Assembly (NCBI GenBank): GCA_903875445.1
Contig: CAIQWD010000023.1
Span: forward strand, 19,051-83,050
Origin: an uncultured delta proteobacterium
GTDB taxonomy: Bacteria > Desulfobacterota > Desulfobulbia > Desulfobulbales > Desulfocapsaceae
Length of the DNA stretch: 64,000 bases
Direction of reading: 5' to 3'
Shown: positions 10,613 to 19,803 of the stretch, one piece after another
Layout of the letters: every line of letters begins with the position of its first letter
How positions within the stretch are numbered: position 1 is the stretch's first letter
Program-made: the position numbers and the translations under genes
The notes under the pieces: generated by a model
Databases searched by the model: none
Told to the model about the DNA's origin: nothing
Seen by the model: only the letters and a program-made list of their open reading frames with translations

Positions 10613-10651
10613 GATGATCCCATCAACCAACAACTGTTTTGAGGTATAGGA

Positions 10652-13144
10652 ATGACCAGCGACAGCACGAGTACAAATAAATACGATTTCAAAACCATCG
10701 AAAATAAATGGCAAAAGCTGTGGGATGAAGATCAAGTTTATCAAGTCACGGAAGATACCTCAAAAGAGAAATACTATGTCCTGGAGATGTTTCCCTACCC
10801 TTCCGGTCGCATTCATATGGGGCACGTCCGCAACTACTCGATCGGCGATGTGGTAGCCCGCTACAAAAGAATGCGAGGCTTCAACGTCCTGCATCCCATG
10901 GGCTGGGATGCCTTTGGCCTGCCGGCTGAAAATGCCGCTCAGAAAAATAACAGCCATCCCGCCACCTGGACCTATGCCAATATCGATTATATGCGAAACC
11001 AATTGCGACAACTCGGCCTTTCGTATGATTGGAGCCGTGAGATTGCAACCTGCAATCCCAAATACTATCGCTGGGAACAGCTCCTGTTCATCGAGATGTT
11101 TCACAAAGGTCTGGTATACCAAAAGACTACAACCGTCAACTGGTGTGAATCCTGCCAGACGGTCCTGGCCAACGAACAGGTAATCGACGGGGCCTGCTGG
11201 CGTTGCGACGAGCCGGTATATCCCAGAAAAATGAATGGTTGGTTTTTTAAAATCACCCAATATGCCGAAGAATTATTAAACGACCTTGATAACTTACCGG
11301 GATGGCCGGAAAAGGTCGCCACGATGCAGCGCAACTGGATCGGCAAATCCACGGGGCTTACCTGCGATTTTGCCGTTGAGGGTGCGGATTGTAACATTTC
11401 TATTTTCACTACCCGACCGGACACCATTTTCGGGGTGACCTTCATGTCGATTGCCGCTGAACATCCGCTGCTCGACACCCTCATTTCCGGGACCGCAAAT
11501 GAAGAGGAAGTGCGTGCCTTTGCGACAGAGATACAAATCGAAAAACAACGCCGCTCCCTCAACGAAGAACCGGAAAAACGCGGCATTTTTACCGGACGCT
11601 ATTGCATCAACCCCTTCAATGAGGCGAGAATCCCTGTCTACGTCGCCAATTTTGTGCTCATGGAGTATGGCACCGGGGCGGTCATGGCGGTACCTGCCCA
11701 TGATGAACGGGACTTTGAATTTGCAAGAAAATACCGGTTGCCAATCCTTCCGGTGGTTATTCCACCCGGTTTAAGCCTCGACCCGGATACTATGGAACAA
11801 GCTTCAACCATCCATGGCAGCCTCAGCGAATCGGGAATATTTACTGGCATGGATTCCCTGCAGGCCCAAGCCGCGATTATTCGTCACGCTGAAGAACATG
11901 CCATTGGCTCAGCCTATGTAACCTACAGATTAAGGGATTGGGGGATTTCCCGGCAGCGATACTGGGGCGCACCCATCCCGATGATTCATTGTAAGAATTG
12001 TGGCGTGCAGCCGGTCCCGGAATCGAAACTGCCCGTCATCCTGCCGGAAGATTCAGAGGCCGGCAGTGCCTGTCTGCCATTGCACCAGCGACCTTCCTTT
12101 ATTGCCACCACCTGTCCGAAGTGTGGCGGTCCGGCGCGACGGGAAACCGACACCATGGATACTTTCATGGAATCTTCCTGGTATTTTGCCAGGTTTGCCT
12201 GCCCAAGGCACACCGAGCAACCCCTTTCACAAGCCAAAACTGCGTACTGGCTGCCGGTCGATCAGTACATTGGTGGAGTGGAACATGCAATTCTCCATCT
12301 CCTCTACTCCCGGTTCTTTACCAAGGTATTGAGAGACCTTGGTCATCTTGCCGTCGATGAACCATTCACCAACCTTCTGACCCAGGGGATGGTTATAAAA
12401 GACGGCTCGAAGATGTCAAAATCGAAGGGTAATGTTGTCGATCCGAACGATCTGATCCAGGAGTACGGTGCCGATACTGTGCGACTCTTCAGTCTTTTCG
12501 CCGCTCCGCCGGAAAGAGACCTCGAATGGAGTGCCCAGGGTGTCGAGGGTTCTTCCAGGTTTCTCAACAGGGTGTATAGGCTCATTATGCAGAACAAAGA
12601 ACAGTTTCTTTGCCCTTCACCTTTTCCAGCCGAATTCAATGAACCAGGTAAAACCCTGCACCGAAAGATTCACCAAACTATTCGACGTGTCACCGAAAGT
12701 ATAGAACAAAATTTCCATTTCAATACCGCCATCAGCGCCATGATGGAATTGTTCAACGTTCTTTTAACCACGACCGGCGAAAACAGCAGTGAAAAAGCCG
12801 ATCCACCGGTTGTTCGTGAGGCCGTTTCCGTGCTTCTTCTGTTGCTGTCCCCCATGGTTCCTCATTTTGCTGCCGAAATGTGGGAGCAAATCGGTAAAAA
12901 GGACTCTATCGAAAACCAACCATGGCCCAAATTTGATGCCGATGCCGCGAAAGAAGACCTGCTGACTATCGTTCTGCAGGTAAATGGCAAAGTTCGCTCA
13001 CGACTCCTGGTTTCAGATGGTATGAGCGATGAAGCCCTTGTGCAACTGGCCCTTGCCGACGACAATATGGTCAAATTTATAGAGGGCAAAGCACCTAAAA
13101 AGACAATTGTTGTAAAGAAGAAACTTGTGAATATTGTCGTTTAA
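10652..13144 (+). CDS. leuS: Leucyl-tRNA synthetase
   Basis: Charges tRNA-Leu with leucine. The 830-aa class I enzyme carries HMGH in GRIHMGHVRNYS near residue 52, the KMSKS motif as KMSKSKGN near 588, a zinc-type Cys cluster around CESCQ and CWRCDE, the CP1 editing domain with TTRPDTIFG near 252, and a C-terminal anticodon-binding domain. Length and motifs are normal for bacterial LeuS (about 820-870 aa). A GAGG site precedes the ATG. It is followed by a 171-base gap holding a palindromic repeat, then lptE, its common neighbour. Confidence 0.97.
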   Translation: MTSDSTSTNKYDFKTIENKWQKLWDEDQVYQVTEDTSKEKYYVLEMFPYPSGRIHMGHVRNYSIGDVVARYKRMRGFNVLHPMGWDAFGLPAENAAQKNNSHPATWTYANIDYMRNQLRQLGLSYDWSREIATCNPKYYRWEQLLFIEMFHKGLVYQKTTTVNWCESCQTVLANEQVIDGACWRCDEPVYPRKMNGWFFKITQYAEELLNDLDNLPGWPEKVATMQRNWIGKSTGLTCDFAVEGADCNISIFTTRPDTIFGVTFMSIAAEHPLLDTLISGTANEEEVRAFATEIQIEKQRRSLNEEPEKRGIFTGRYCINPFNEARIPVYVANFVLMEYGTGAVMAVPAHDERDFEFARKYRLPILPVVIPPGLSLDPDTMEQASTIHGSLSESGIFTGMDSLQAQAAIIRHAEEHAIGSAYVTYRLRDWGISRQRYWGAPIPMIHCKNCGVQPVPESKLPVILPEDSEAGSACLPLHQRPSFIATTCPKCGGPARRETDTMDTFMESSWYFARFACPRHTEQPLSQAKTAYWLPVDQYIGGVEHAILHLLYSRFFTKVLRDLGHLAVDEPFTNLLTQGMVIKDGSKMSKSKGNVVDPNDLIQEYGADTVRLFSLFAAPPERDLEWSAQGVEGSSRFLNRVYRLIMQNKEQFLCPSPFPAEFNEPGKTLHRKIHQTIRRVTESIEQNFHFNTAISAMMELFNVLLTTTGENSSEKADPPVVREAVSVLLLLLSPMVPHFAAEMWEQIGKKDSIENQPWPKFDADAAKEDLLTIVLQVNGKVRSRLLVSDGMSDEALVQLALADDNMVKFIEGKAPKKTIVVKKKLVNIVV

Positions 13145-13233
13145 TACTAGTATGATCGCTCAAGGAAGAGAGGAAAGCGAAAAAATGTAAGCCCTCGTAA
13201 CTAAAACAACAAGTAATTCTCCATGTCATGAAT

Positions 13234-13296
13234 GGCATAAGGGACCGTAAAGAAAATGGCCAAAATTGTACTAGCTATTTCTTAACGGCCCCTAAA
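13234..13296 (+). repeat. Dispersed palindromic repeat, copy A
   Basis: A 63-base imperfect palindrome between leuS and lptE. Its arms (GGGACCGTAAAGAAA and TTTCTTAACGGCCCC) form 13 of 15 pairs. The reverse complement of 27826-27886 has the same flanks (GGCATAAGG at the 5' end, CCTAAA at the 3' end), the same stem and the same unpaired A-A position, with base changes that keep pairing. The middle of the loop differs between the copies. A small REP- or MITE-like element family is the simplest reading. Confidence 0.7.
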
Positions 13297-13315
13297 TATT
13301 AAAAGGAGATGACAA

Positions 13316-13840
13316 GTGAAAGCCGTTTGTCGACTTTTTCCACTGATTGTTATTGTCTGCATTGTTGCCGCTTGCGGTTATCGAAATCCTAATATTTATA
13401 ATGGACCGCATAAAACCATCTATATTACAGAATGGAAGAACCGAACAAGCGAACTGGATTTGGATTCCAGGCTGTATCGGTCGCTAGTCAAATGGTTTCA
13501 AAAATCAGGAGGATCGATTTCCTCGGTTCGGCAGAAAGAAGGTGCTGACCTGATACTGGCCGGCGAGGTGATTTCCCTGGAATTGCCGAGTCTCTCTTAC
13601 GGGGCAAATAACATCGCCTCTGAGGTGAAAGTGCGACTAAGAGTTCGCTATATTGTCAAAGAGATTGCAACCAATAAAATTCTCCTCGAGACACCCGATC
13701 ATACCTATGAAGAAAGTTATCTGGCTTCGAGCAATTTTTCGGCGGGCGCTGATAATGAAAGTAAAGCTCTCGATAAAATCATCGAAGATATGTCAATGGC
13801 AATCTATCAGAAAACTATAAAAGGAATTATAAAACCTTAA
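13316..13840 (+). CDS. lptE: LPS-assembly lipoprotein LptE
   Basis: Outer-membrane lipoprotein that plugs the LptD barrel and helps insert lipopolysaccharide at the cell surface. The 174-aa product starts with GTG (AAGGAGATG ribosome binding site) and has a lipoprotein signal peptide with lipobox VAAC-G at about residue 20. The mature part shows the LptE-type pattern: an Asn/Thr-rich IYITEWKNRT strand, then NRT-SELDLDSRLYRSL, a Val-Ile-Ser-Leu strand and the TYEESYLASSNF end. LptE sequences diverge strongly, and the leuS-lptE order supports the call. Confidence 0.85.
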   Translation: MKAVCRLFPLIVIVCIVAACGYRNPNIYNGPHKTIYITEWKNRTSELDLDSRLYRSLVKWFQKSGGSISSVRQKEGADLILAGEVISLELPSLSYGANNIASEVKVRLRVRYIVKEIATNKILLETPDHTYEESYLASSNFSAGADNESKALDKIIEDMSMAIYQKTIKGIIKP

Positions 13841-13918
13841 CAAATAATTCCTGCATATCTTGCGGGCAGAACTGTCTGACCGTTCTGTCCTTCTCCGAGA
13901 TTCATCCTCCCTTTTCTC

Positions 13919-14857
13919 ATGTTGCAAATCGCTAATCTTTCCTTTGCCTCGCCATTTGTTCTGGCCCCGCTGGCCGGCTATTCCGATTTGCCCTTCCGCT
14001 TGCTCTGCAAGCGTTACGGAGCCGGATACTGCGTCTCCGAAATGATCAGCTGCCACGGACTTGTCTACGAGCAACACAATACCTTGAAATTACTAGCCAC
14101 TATGCCGGAAGAACGACCAATTTCTTTCCAACTTTTTGGCGCGGATCCTGAGGTTATGGCCGATGCGGCAGAAATTCTTGCAAGCCATTCTCCGGAGATG
14201 ATCGACATCAATATGGGATGCCCTGTCAGAAAAGTAACCAAGCGAGGAGCGGGAGCGGCTCTCATGACTGATCGCAACCTTGCGGAAAAGATTCTTAAAA
14301 AAGTCGTTGCCAGAGTGTCCATTCCTATTACCGTGAAGATCAGATCAGGCAAAGATGCTGCTTCCATAACCGCCGTAATTTTTGCCAAAATGGCTGAGGA
14401 TAATGGGGCGACAGCGGTCACAGTGCATGCCAGAACATGGTCTCAGGGCTTTTCCGGACATATTGACCAAGCGGTCATCGCCAACGTCAAAAATAACGTA
14501 AACATCCCGGTTCTTGGGAATGGCGATGTGTTGTCTTATGAGGACGGTCGGAAAATGATGGCGGAAACCGGCTGTGATGGCGTAATGATAGGCCGTGGGG
14601 CACTGGGCAATCCCTGGATCTTCCAAGAAACCGGGAGGCCCGAGAGTCTACCGGAAATTGTCGCCGGAGCACTAGAACACCTGCGGCTGATCGAGGAATT
14701 TCTTCCGGCTGATCGGCTTCTTGGTCATGTGAAAAGCCAGATATCGCGGTATTTCAAAGGATTTCCGGGATGCTCGACTCTCAGAGCAAAAGTATTCGCC
14801 GCAGAGAATTTGCTAAAGTTACGGGAAATTATCAACTCCTCAATCTCCCAGGCCTAG
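13919..14857 (+). CDS. tRNA-dihydrouridine synthase (DusB-like)
   Basis: FMN-dependent reduction of uridine to dihydrouridine in the tRNA D-loop. The 312-aa TIM-barrel protein has LAPLAGYSDLPFR near residue 18, the catalytic-Cys motif MGCPVRKV near 99 (Cys101), the VHARTWSQGFSG segment near 174, and the FMN phosphate site GDVLSYED plus GVMIGRGALGNPW near 222-235. Length and motif spelling place it with DusB-type enzymes. No ribosome binding site is obvious before the ATG at 13919. It converges on the M48 protease with a gap of five bases. Confidence 0.92.
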   Translation: MLQIANLSFASPFVLAPLAGYSDLPFRLLCKRYGAGYCVSEMISCHGLVYEQHNTLKLLATMPEERPISFQLFGADPEVMADAAEILASHSPEMIDINMGCPVRKVTKRGAGAALMTDRNLAEKILKKVVARVSIPITVKIRSGKDAASITAVIFAKMAEDNGATAVTVHARTWSQGFSGHIDQAVIANVKNNVNIPVLGNGDVLSYEDGRKMMAETGCDGVMIGRGALGNPWIFQETGRPESLPEIVAGALEHLRLIEEFLPADRLLGHVKSQISRYFKGFPGCSTLRAKVFAAENLLKLREIINSSISQA

Positions 14858-14862
14858 CCCGG

Positions 14863-16272
14863 CTATTTATTTAACAGCTCTATTTTCTTTAAGAGCATCT
14901 GCGTCTCGGTTTTGCTCTTTTCAGAAAGGGTTTTATCGCGCAGAGCGTTCTTCAGACTTTGCTCTGCCAATTTCATCTTTCCCCCGTAAAGGTCGAACTT
15001 TCCAAGATAGAATGCCGCAAGGCCAGGTTGCTTGTTCTCGGTGGCTATCTGCCCCAACTCGAAATATACCTGGGAATATTCCGGAATTTGAAAGCTGACT
15101 GTTTGAAAATACTGTTCCGCCTCGGCAGACCTGCCGGTTCTGTTTAACAACTTGGCCAAGGTGAAGGTTGCATATAAGTCCGAGCTATCGATTCGTAAAG
15201 CTGCCCGCAAAGTTTTTTCGGCTTCAACCAATTTGCCGGATGCAAATTCGATGACGCCCTTATCAACTTGTAAAATATTTTTATCTGGGAAGAAGGCAAT
15301 TACCTGGGCTAACAGTTCCATGCTTCTGACATAGTCATTTTCATTTTTTGCCACCTGAGAGAGACCATAAGTGGCCATGGTTTTCGAAAACGGCGTTGCT
15401 CTTGCATCGGACAAAACGGTGGCGAGAAAAATTTTGAACTGCTCAGTATCCTTCACCTCGGCGAGAATTCGGTATTTACAACGGAAAAACTGAAAATCTT
15501 CGTTCACACCAGCTTTCCCGACAGCACTTTCATTATCGGTATCCATGAGGGATTGGATATAATTTAGCCTTGCCTCCGGGTCGGGATGAGTGAGGAGATA
15601 CTGGGGCAGTTTTTCACTGCGGTAGCGTGAAATCCGCCGCATGGTTTCCAACATTCTCACCTGACCTTCCGGGTTTCTGCCGAGTTTTTTCATCCAACCG
15701 TAGGCCAAGAGATCGGCCTCTTCCTCATCTTGACGGCTGAAATGCAGGTTAACGCTTTGACCTGCCGCCAGCGCTCCGGTAAGAAGAACCGGCGCAGTTG
15801 TTCCGCCAAAAGCCACAGCGGCCAAGGCTAATCCGAGTGAAGCTATTCCCGAATAGGTGCCTTTTTCAACCCTTGAGGCGAGATGCCGGTTGTATATATG
15901 GCCGATTTCATGAGCCATAACGGAAACCAATTCATCTTCCGAATTCATTGCCGCAAAGAGACCAGAATGGAAGAAAATCAGGCCGGATGGAGCGGCAAAA
16001 GCATTTAACTCTTTGTCGTCAATGACAAAGAAATGGTAGTCAAAATATTGTATTCCGGCGACCTCAAGGACACTTTGGCCGAGTTTGGTGATGTATTGAG
16101 TGATATCCAGATCATCTTTCAGAATAAAGGCTGAGCGAACGGAATAGAGCAGTTTTTCTCCCACTTCCCGTTCATCGCCGATGGAAAAGGGAAAAACCGA
16201 GGAAACAAGAGTGAATTGAAAAAAAACGACGGCCAAAATCCCTGCCAACTTCTTTAAGTATAGCTGTTTCAT
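14863..16272 (-). CDS. BepA-like M48 metalloprotease with TPR repeats
   Basis: Predicted periplasmic zinc protease of the BepA/YfgC group, which in E. coli degrades stalled LptD and supports outer-membrane assembly. From the ATG at 16272 (469 aa) there is a signal peptide (hydrophobic core LAGILAVVFFQFTLVSSVF), then the M48 domain with HEIGHIYNRH near residue 117 and the third zinc-ligand region EEEADLLAYGWM near 182, and a C-terminal half with TPR-like repeats (about residues 270-460). The start overlaps the oleD stop as ATGA, which is why it was preferred over an ATG 15 bases upstream. It is the last gene of the malic-enzyme/ole cluster. Confidence 0.85.
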   Translation of the reverse strand: MKQLYLKKLAGILAVVFFQFTLVSSVFPFSIGDEREVGEKLLYSVRSAFILKDDLDITQYITKLGQSVLEVAGIQYFDYHFFVIDDKELNAFAAPSGLIFFHSGLFAAMNSEDELVSVMAHEIGHIYNRHLASRVEKGTYSGIASLGLALAAVAFGGTTAPVLLTGALAAGQSVNLHFSRQDEEEADLLAYGWMKKLGRNPEGQVRMLETMRRISRYRSEKLPQYLLTHPDPEARLNYIQSLMDTDNESAVGKAGVNEDFQFFRCKYRILAEVKDTEQFKIFLATVLSDARATPFSKTMATYGLSQVAKNENDYVRSMELLAQVIAFFPDKNILQVDKGVIEFASGKLVEAEKTLRAALRIDSSDLYATFTLAKLLNRTGRSAEAEQYFQTVSFQIPEYSQVYFELGQIATENKQPGLAAFYLGKFDLYGGKMKLAEQSLKNALRDKTLSEKSKTETQMLLKKIELLNK

Positions 16273-17291
16273 TGTTTTTTCAACCATTGTACGGTCCTGT
16301 ACAAGCCTTCTTTGGTAGAAACTATCGGTTCATAGCCAAGATCCTTTCGCGCCTTGGCTATGGAAAAATAGTGTGATTTAGCCAACTGTTCGGCAAGAAA
16401 ACGGGTCATTCTCGGCTCTTTTTTCGAGCCGATGGCGGCATAGAAGAGTTCGAGAGCTCCGCCCAGCCGATATGCAAAAGCTTCGGAAAGCGATGCTTGT
16501 ATTGGCGGAACGGCCATTTCGGCGAAGAGCTCATTTATCCAGTTCCAGAGATTAACCGGTGTACCCTGACTGATAAAATAGGGTCTACCACTGGCCGTCG
16601 CCTTGCCGGCAAGGTTTTTGGCCGCCAGAATATGGGCATACGCCACATTGTCAATATAGGAAATATCCACGAGATTGGCACCATTCCCCACTCTTTTCAA
16701 CTGTTTTTTCTTGCCGCTGGCCAAGAGTCGCGGCAAAAGATGGGGGTCGCCGGGGCCCCAAATAAGATGCGGTCGAAGGGCACAGGTCCTCAGGTCGGAG
16801 GAGTTGGCACCGAGAACCATTTTTTCCGCCATGATCTTGCTGGTCGCATAATGGCAAAGAGATTTTTCAGCGTAATCCAGTCGCTCATCCGCACCAAGAA
16901 TATCCCTGCCATTGAACACCACGGAAGGTGTCGAGGTGTAAACAAGCATGGTCACCTTGTTGGCCCGACAACTCTCAATGACTTTTTCCGTTCCAACCAC
17001 ATTGGAAAGGTAATAGTCCTGCCAGGATCCCCATATGCCGGCTAGGGCGGCAACATGAAAGACAATATCTATTCCCTTTGTCGCTTCGATCATCGCCTCA
17101 GAGTGGCTGATATTGCCGACAAAACATTCAGCCCCTGCCGCCTCAATGTCGGGATATCGATGCCGACCGATCACCCGGATCTCGACTCCCAGTTCAAGAA
17201 GCCTCATGACTACGGCCTTGCCGACAAAACCACCGCCGCCAGTCACCAAAGCCTTTTTTATTGTTGGGGAAAAATTTTCTTTTGTGCCCAT
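16269..17291 (-). CDS. oleD: OleD-like NAD(P)H-dependent 2-alkyl-3-ketoalkanoate reductase
   Basis: Reduces the 2-alkyl-3-keto acid made by OleA to a 2-alkyl-3-hydroxy acid in long-chain olefin synthesis. The 340-aa extended SDR has the cofactor loop TGGGGFVGKA near residue 17, an Asn-rich core FHVAALAGIWGSWQDYY that is typical of OleD, the YTSTPSVVFNGRD segment near 118 and the catalytic YATSK near 147. The frame starts inside the last 34 bases of oleC and ends overlapping the protease start. Together with oleC and oleB the assignment is strong. Other 3-beta-HSD-family epimerases would lack this combination. Confidence 0.85.
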   Translation of the reverse strand: MGTKENFSPTIKKALVTGGGGFVGKAVVMRLLELGVEIRVIGRHRYPDIEAAGAECFVGNISHSEAMIEATKGIDIVFHVAALAGIWGSWQDYYLSNVVGTEKVIESCRANKVTMLVYTSTPSVVFNGRDILGADERLDYAEKSLCHYATSKIMAEKMVLGANSSDLRTCALRPHLIWGPGDPHLLPRLLASGKKKQLKRVGNGANLVDISYIDNVAYAHILAAKNLAGKATASGRPYFISQGTPVNLWNWINELFAEMAVPPIQASLSEAFAYRLGGALELFYAAIGSKKEPRMTRFLAEQLAKSHYFSIAKARKDLGYEPIVSTKEGLYRTVQWLKKQ

Positions 17292-18886
17292 CTTGCCAAT
17301 TCTTCGCGAAATATTTTGGCATTATGCCGAATATCGACGGGAAAACCTTTGTGAATGAGAAAAAGCTTTATACCCTTGGTGAGGTTGCTGCCTTCGCTCA
17401 AGGTTTTTACTTCCGTCAGTACCTGCTTTTTGTCGATATGCGTATCTTTATGTAATTCAATAAGGATCACCGGCAGGCAGCAATCGTCTTTGCCCTTTAT
17501 ACCGACAAGCGCCGAACGATTGACATCGGGGTGTTCATTGATAATGGCTTCACAGGGAATGGTATAGAGCGGCCCGGTCGCGGTTTCCAGACGATGCGCC
17601 CGCCTTCCGCAAAACCACAGGCGCCCACTGGCATCGAGATAGCCGACATCGCCCATCCTGTGCCAGAACGTGTCACCTTCGCAAATCTTTGCCAAACAAG
17701 TCTCTTCAGGATTATTCTGATAGGCTTTGGTCACAACATCGCCACGGACAATTATCTCACCAATCTCCCCTGGTTTCAGCAACATATCCGGGTGCAGTTC
17801 CGGTACAGGATTATCCGAAATTGCCATGATCTGCAGACTGATGCCCGGCAAAGCACGTCCCACGCAGGTGCCTCTTCCCTGGCGACTTTCTTCCCAGGTA
17901 TCGGTAAGAATTTCGTGGCCGGAAATAGAGGCAACAGGCAGGCTTTCGGTGGCACCGTAGGGCGTAAAAATAGCGGCTTCCGGCGGCAGAATTGCTGTAA
18001 CCCTCTGCAATAAATCGCCGGGGACCGGCGCTCCGGCCATTAAAACTTTACGGATGGATTTCAAAATTATTCGGTTCTTCAGACAATATCTGCTTACCAC
18101 ATTCCATATCGTCGGAGAACCGAACGAATAGGTCACCTGATATCGCTTGATAGAGGCAACGAACTTTTCCGGATCAACCCTGGCCGGCCTCGTGGCATCC
18201 ATGTCGGGAATCACTGAACAGGCACCAAGAGCTGCCGAAAACAGGGCAAAAAGTGGAAAGGCAGGTTGGTCAACATCGGCTGGTCCTATGCCGTAGTAAT
18301 CTCTGATGAACTGCAGTTGGGCACTGAAAACCCCGTGTTCATAGCGCACCCCTTTGGGCGGGCCGGTGGAACCGGTAGTGAAGATAATGGCTGCCAGATC
18401 ATCTTGGCCAGGTTGGTGTACGGCGGTCGGATTATCCGTTGCGGCAACGCAGGTGCAGATATCCGGACCGAGGATTCCAAACGAGTTGCCGCAACAAAAA
18501 TATTTTTTTACCGTATGAAACGGCTTTTGAAAGATTTTGGCAAAGGCGAGGGCTTTGGGAATTCCTATAAGCACCTTCGGTTCTACCCTTTCAATACAGC
18601 GCAGCAAATTCTTATAGCCCATGCCGGGATCGATAAGAACAATCGGGGCACCGAGCTTAAAAAGGGCCAAAGTCAGGCAAATGAATTCGATGGACGGGGT
18701 AACCATGAGAATCACCACATCGCCTGGAACAATACCCTGTGCGACAAAATAGGTACAATATCCATCGGATCTGCTGTTCAGTTCGGCAAAGGTAACGGCC
18801 TTTCCGCTCTTTGCCTCAATGATTCCGGTGCGATCACCAAATTGCTCGGCAATCCCCACAAAAGATTCGGCAATATTCATCGTCAC
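17258..18886 (-). CDS. oleC: OleC-like AMP-dependent beta-lactone synthetase
   Basis: An ANL-superfamily enzyme that uses ATP to convert the 2-alkyl-3-hydroxy acid to a cis-beta-lactone. The 542-aa protein has the adenylate-forming loop FTTGSTGPPKGVRYEHG near residue 168, FTPYGATES near 310 and the C-terminal hinge region with GDVGYLDASGRLWFCGR near 415. OleC-typical segments are the final FPVDIRHNAKIFREELA and the SALVGIKG neighbourhood; ordinary acyl-CoA synthetases end differently. The ATG overlaps the oleB stop (ATGA). Confidence 0.87.
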   Translation of the reverse strand: MTMNIAESFVGIAEQFGDRTGIIEAKSGKAVTFAELNSRSDGYCTYFVAQGIVPGDVVILMVTPSIEFICLTLALFKLGAPIVLIDPGMGYKNLLRCIERVEPKVLIGIPKALAFAKIFQKPFHTVKKYFCCGNSFGILGPDICTCVAATDNPTAVHQPGQDDLAAIIFTTGSTGPPKGVRYEHGVFSAQLQFIRDYYGIGPADVDQPAFPLFALFSAALGACSVIPDMDATRPARVDPEKFVASIKRYQVTYSFGSPTIWNVVSRYCLKNRIILKSIRKVLMAGAPVPGDLLQRVTAILPPEAAIFTPYGATESLPVASISGHEILTDTWEESRQGRGTCVGRALPGISLQIMAISDNPVPELHPDMLLKPGEIGEIIVRGDVVTKAYQNNPEETCLAKICEGDTFWHRMGDVGYLDASGRLWFCGRRAHRLETATGPLYTIPCEAIINEHPDVNRSALVGIKGKDDCCLPVILIELHKDTHIDKKQVLTEVKTLSEGSNLTKGIKLFLIHKGFPVDIRHNAKIFREELARWAQKKIFPQQ

Positions 18887-19803
18887 CTTCCCTCTCCTCC
18901 GCCCAAAAATGCCTGAAGGATGGGGAGAATCTCGACGATTTTATCCTCCAGAACATAGTGACCTCCGTCCTTGAAATAGTGACTTTCCGCCTCCGGAAAA
19001 CGGCTCTGCCATTCCTTATAGAAATGATCGTTAAAGCAAAAATCCTTCCCACCCCAGAGTATGAGAAGGGGGATATTCCGCTCTCGAAGGAGCAACAAGG
19101 AGTTTTCTATTGCCACCAGCCCGGCATAGCTTCGATGCTTTTGATGCATTGGAATATCTTCAACAAATCTGGCTATCGCCACTCTGTTGTGCCAATTGTT
19201 GTAAGGTGCCAGATAGCCCTTGATGGTTTCCGCCGAGAGCTTTTTCTCCACAGCCATAAAACACGCCGGCCCTGCAAAACCGTTCAGCTGTCTGACAAGG
19301 ATTTCACCTATTATCGGCAGGCGGCAGAGACGAATACGCCAGGGAAGTCTGGTCGAACGAAAAGCGGCGGTATTCATAAGGGTGATCTTTTCGATCTGGT
19401 CAAGGTGTTGCACCGCATAGCCGAAGCCTATTGCTCCACCCCAGTCATGGACGATGAGTGAAAAACGATCAATCCCTAAATGCTTAAGAAGACGTCCGAG
19501 ATTTTCAATATGCTGGGCAAGGCAGTAGGGATAATGAGGCGGCTTGTCGGATAGCCCGCATCCCATATGATCGAGGGCAATAACCCGATGACTTTGTTGA
19601 AAATGGGCAATGAGATGTCGATAATAGTACGACCAGGTAGGATTGCCGTGAACCATGACAATAACCGGACCGGTGCCTTCATCAATATAATGGAGCCGGC
19701 CACCTGTTAGAGAGAGATAGTTGCTTGCGAAAGGATAGTCTTTATACACTGGCAAAAATCTGGTTTTTACATCGCCACAAGGGGGAGATACTCGGGTTTC
19801 CAT
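18883..19803 (-). CDS. oleB: OleB-like alpha/beta hydrolase (beta-lactone decarboxylase)
   Basis: Opens the beta-lactone with loss of CO2 to give a cis-olefin. The 306-aa alpha/beta hydrolase has the haloalkane-dehalogenase-like oxyanion segment VHGNPTWSYYYR near residue 52, the nucleophile elbow VHDWGGAIGFG near 117 (Asp nucleophile), LILWGGKDFCF near 243 and the catalytic His in DGGHYVLED near 281. Its start lies 37 bases inside the malic-enzyme-like gene; no other in-frame ATG occurs before the oxyanion region, so the overlap seems real. Confidence 0.85.
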   Translation of the reverse strand: METRVSPPCGDVKTRFLPVYKDYPFASNYLSLTGGRLHYIDEGTGPVIVMVHGNPTWSYYYRHLIAHFQQSHRVIALDHMGCGLSDKPPHYPYCLAQHIENLGRLLKHLGIDRFSLIVHDWGGAIGFGYAVQHLDQIEKITLMNTAAFRSTRLPWRIRLCRLPIIGEILVRQLNGFAGPACFMAVEKKLSAETIKGYLAPYNNWHNRVAIARFVEDIPMHQKHRSYAGLVAIENSLLLLRERNIPLLILWGGKDFCFNDHFYKEWQSRFPEAESHYFKDGGHYVLEDKIVEILPILQAFLGGGEGR

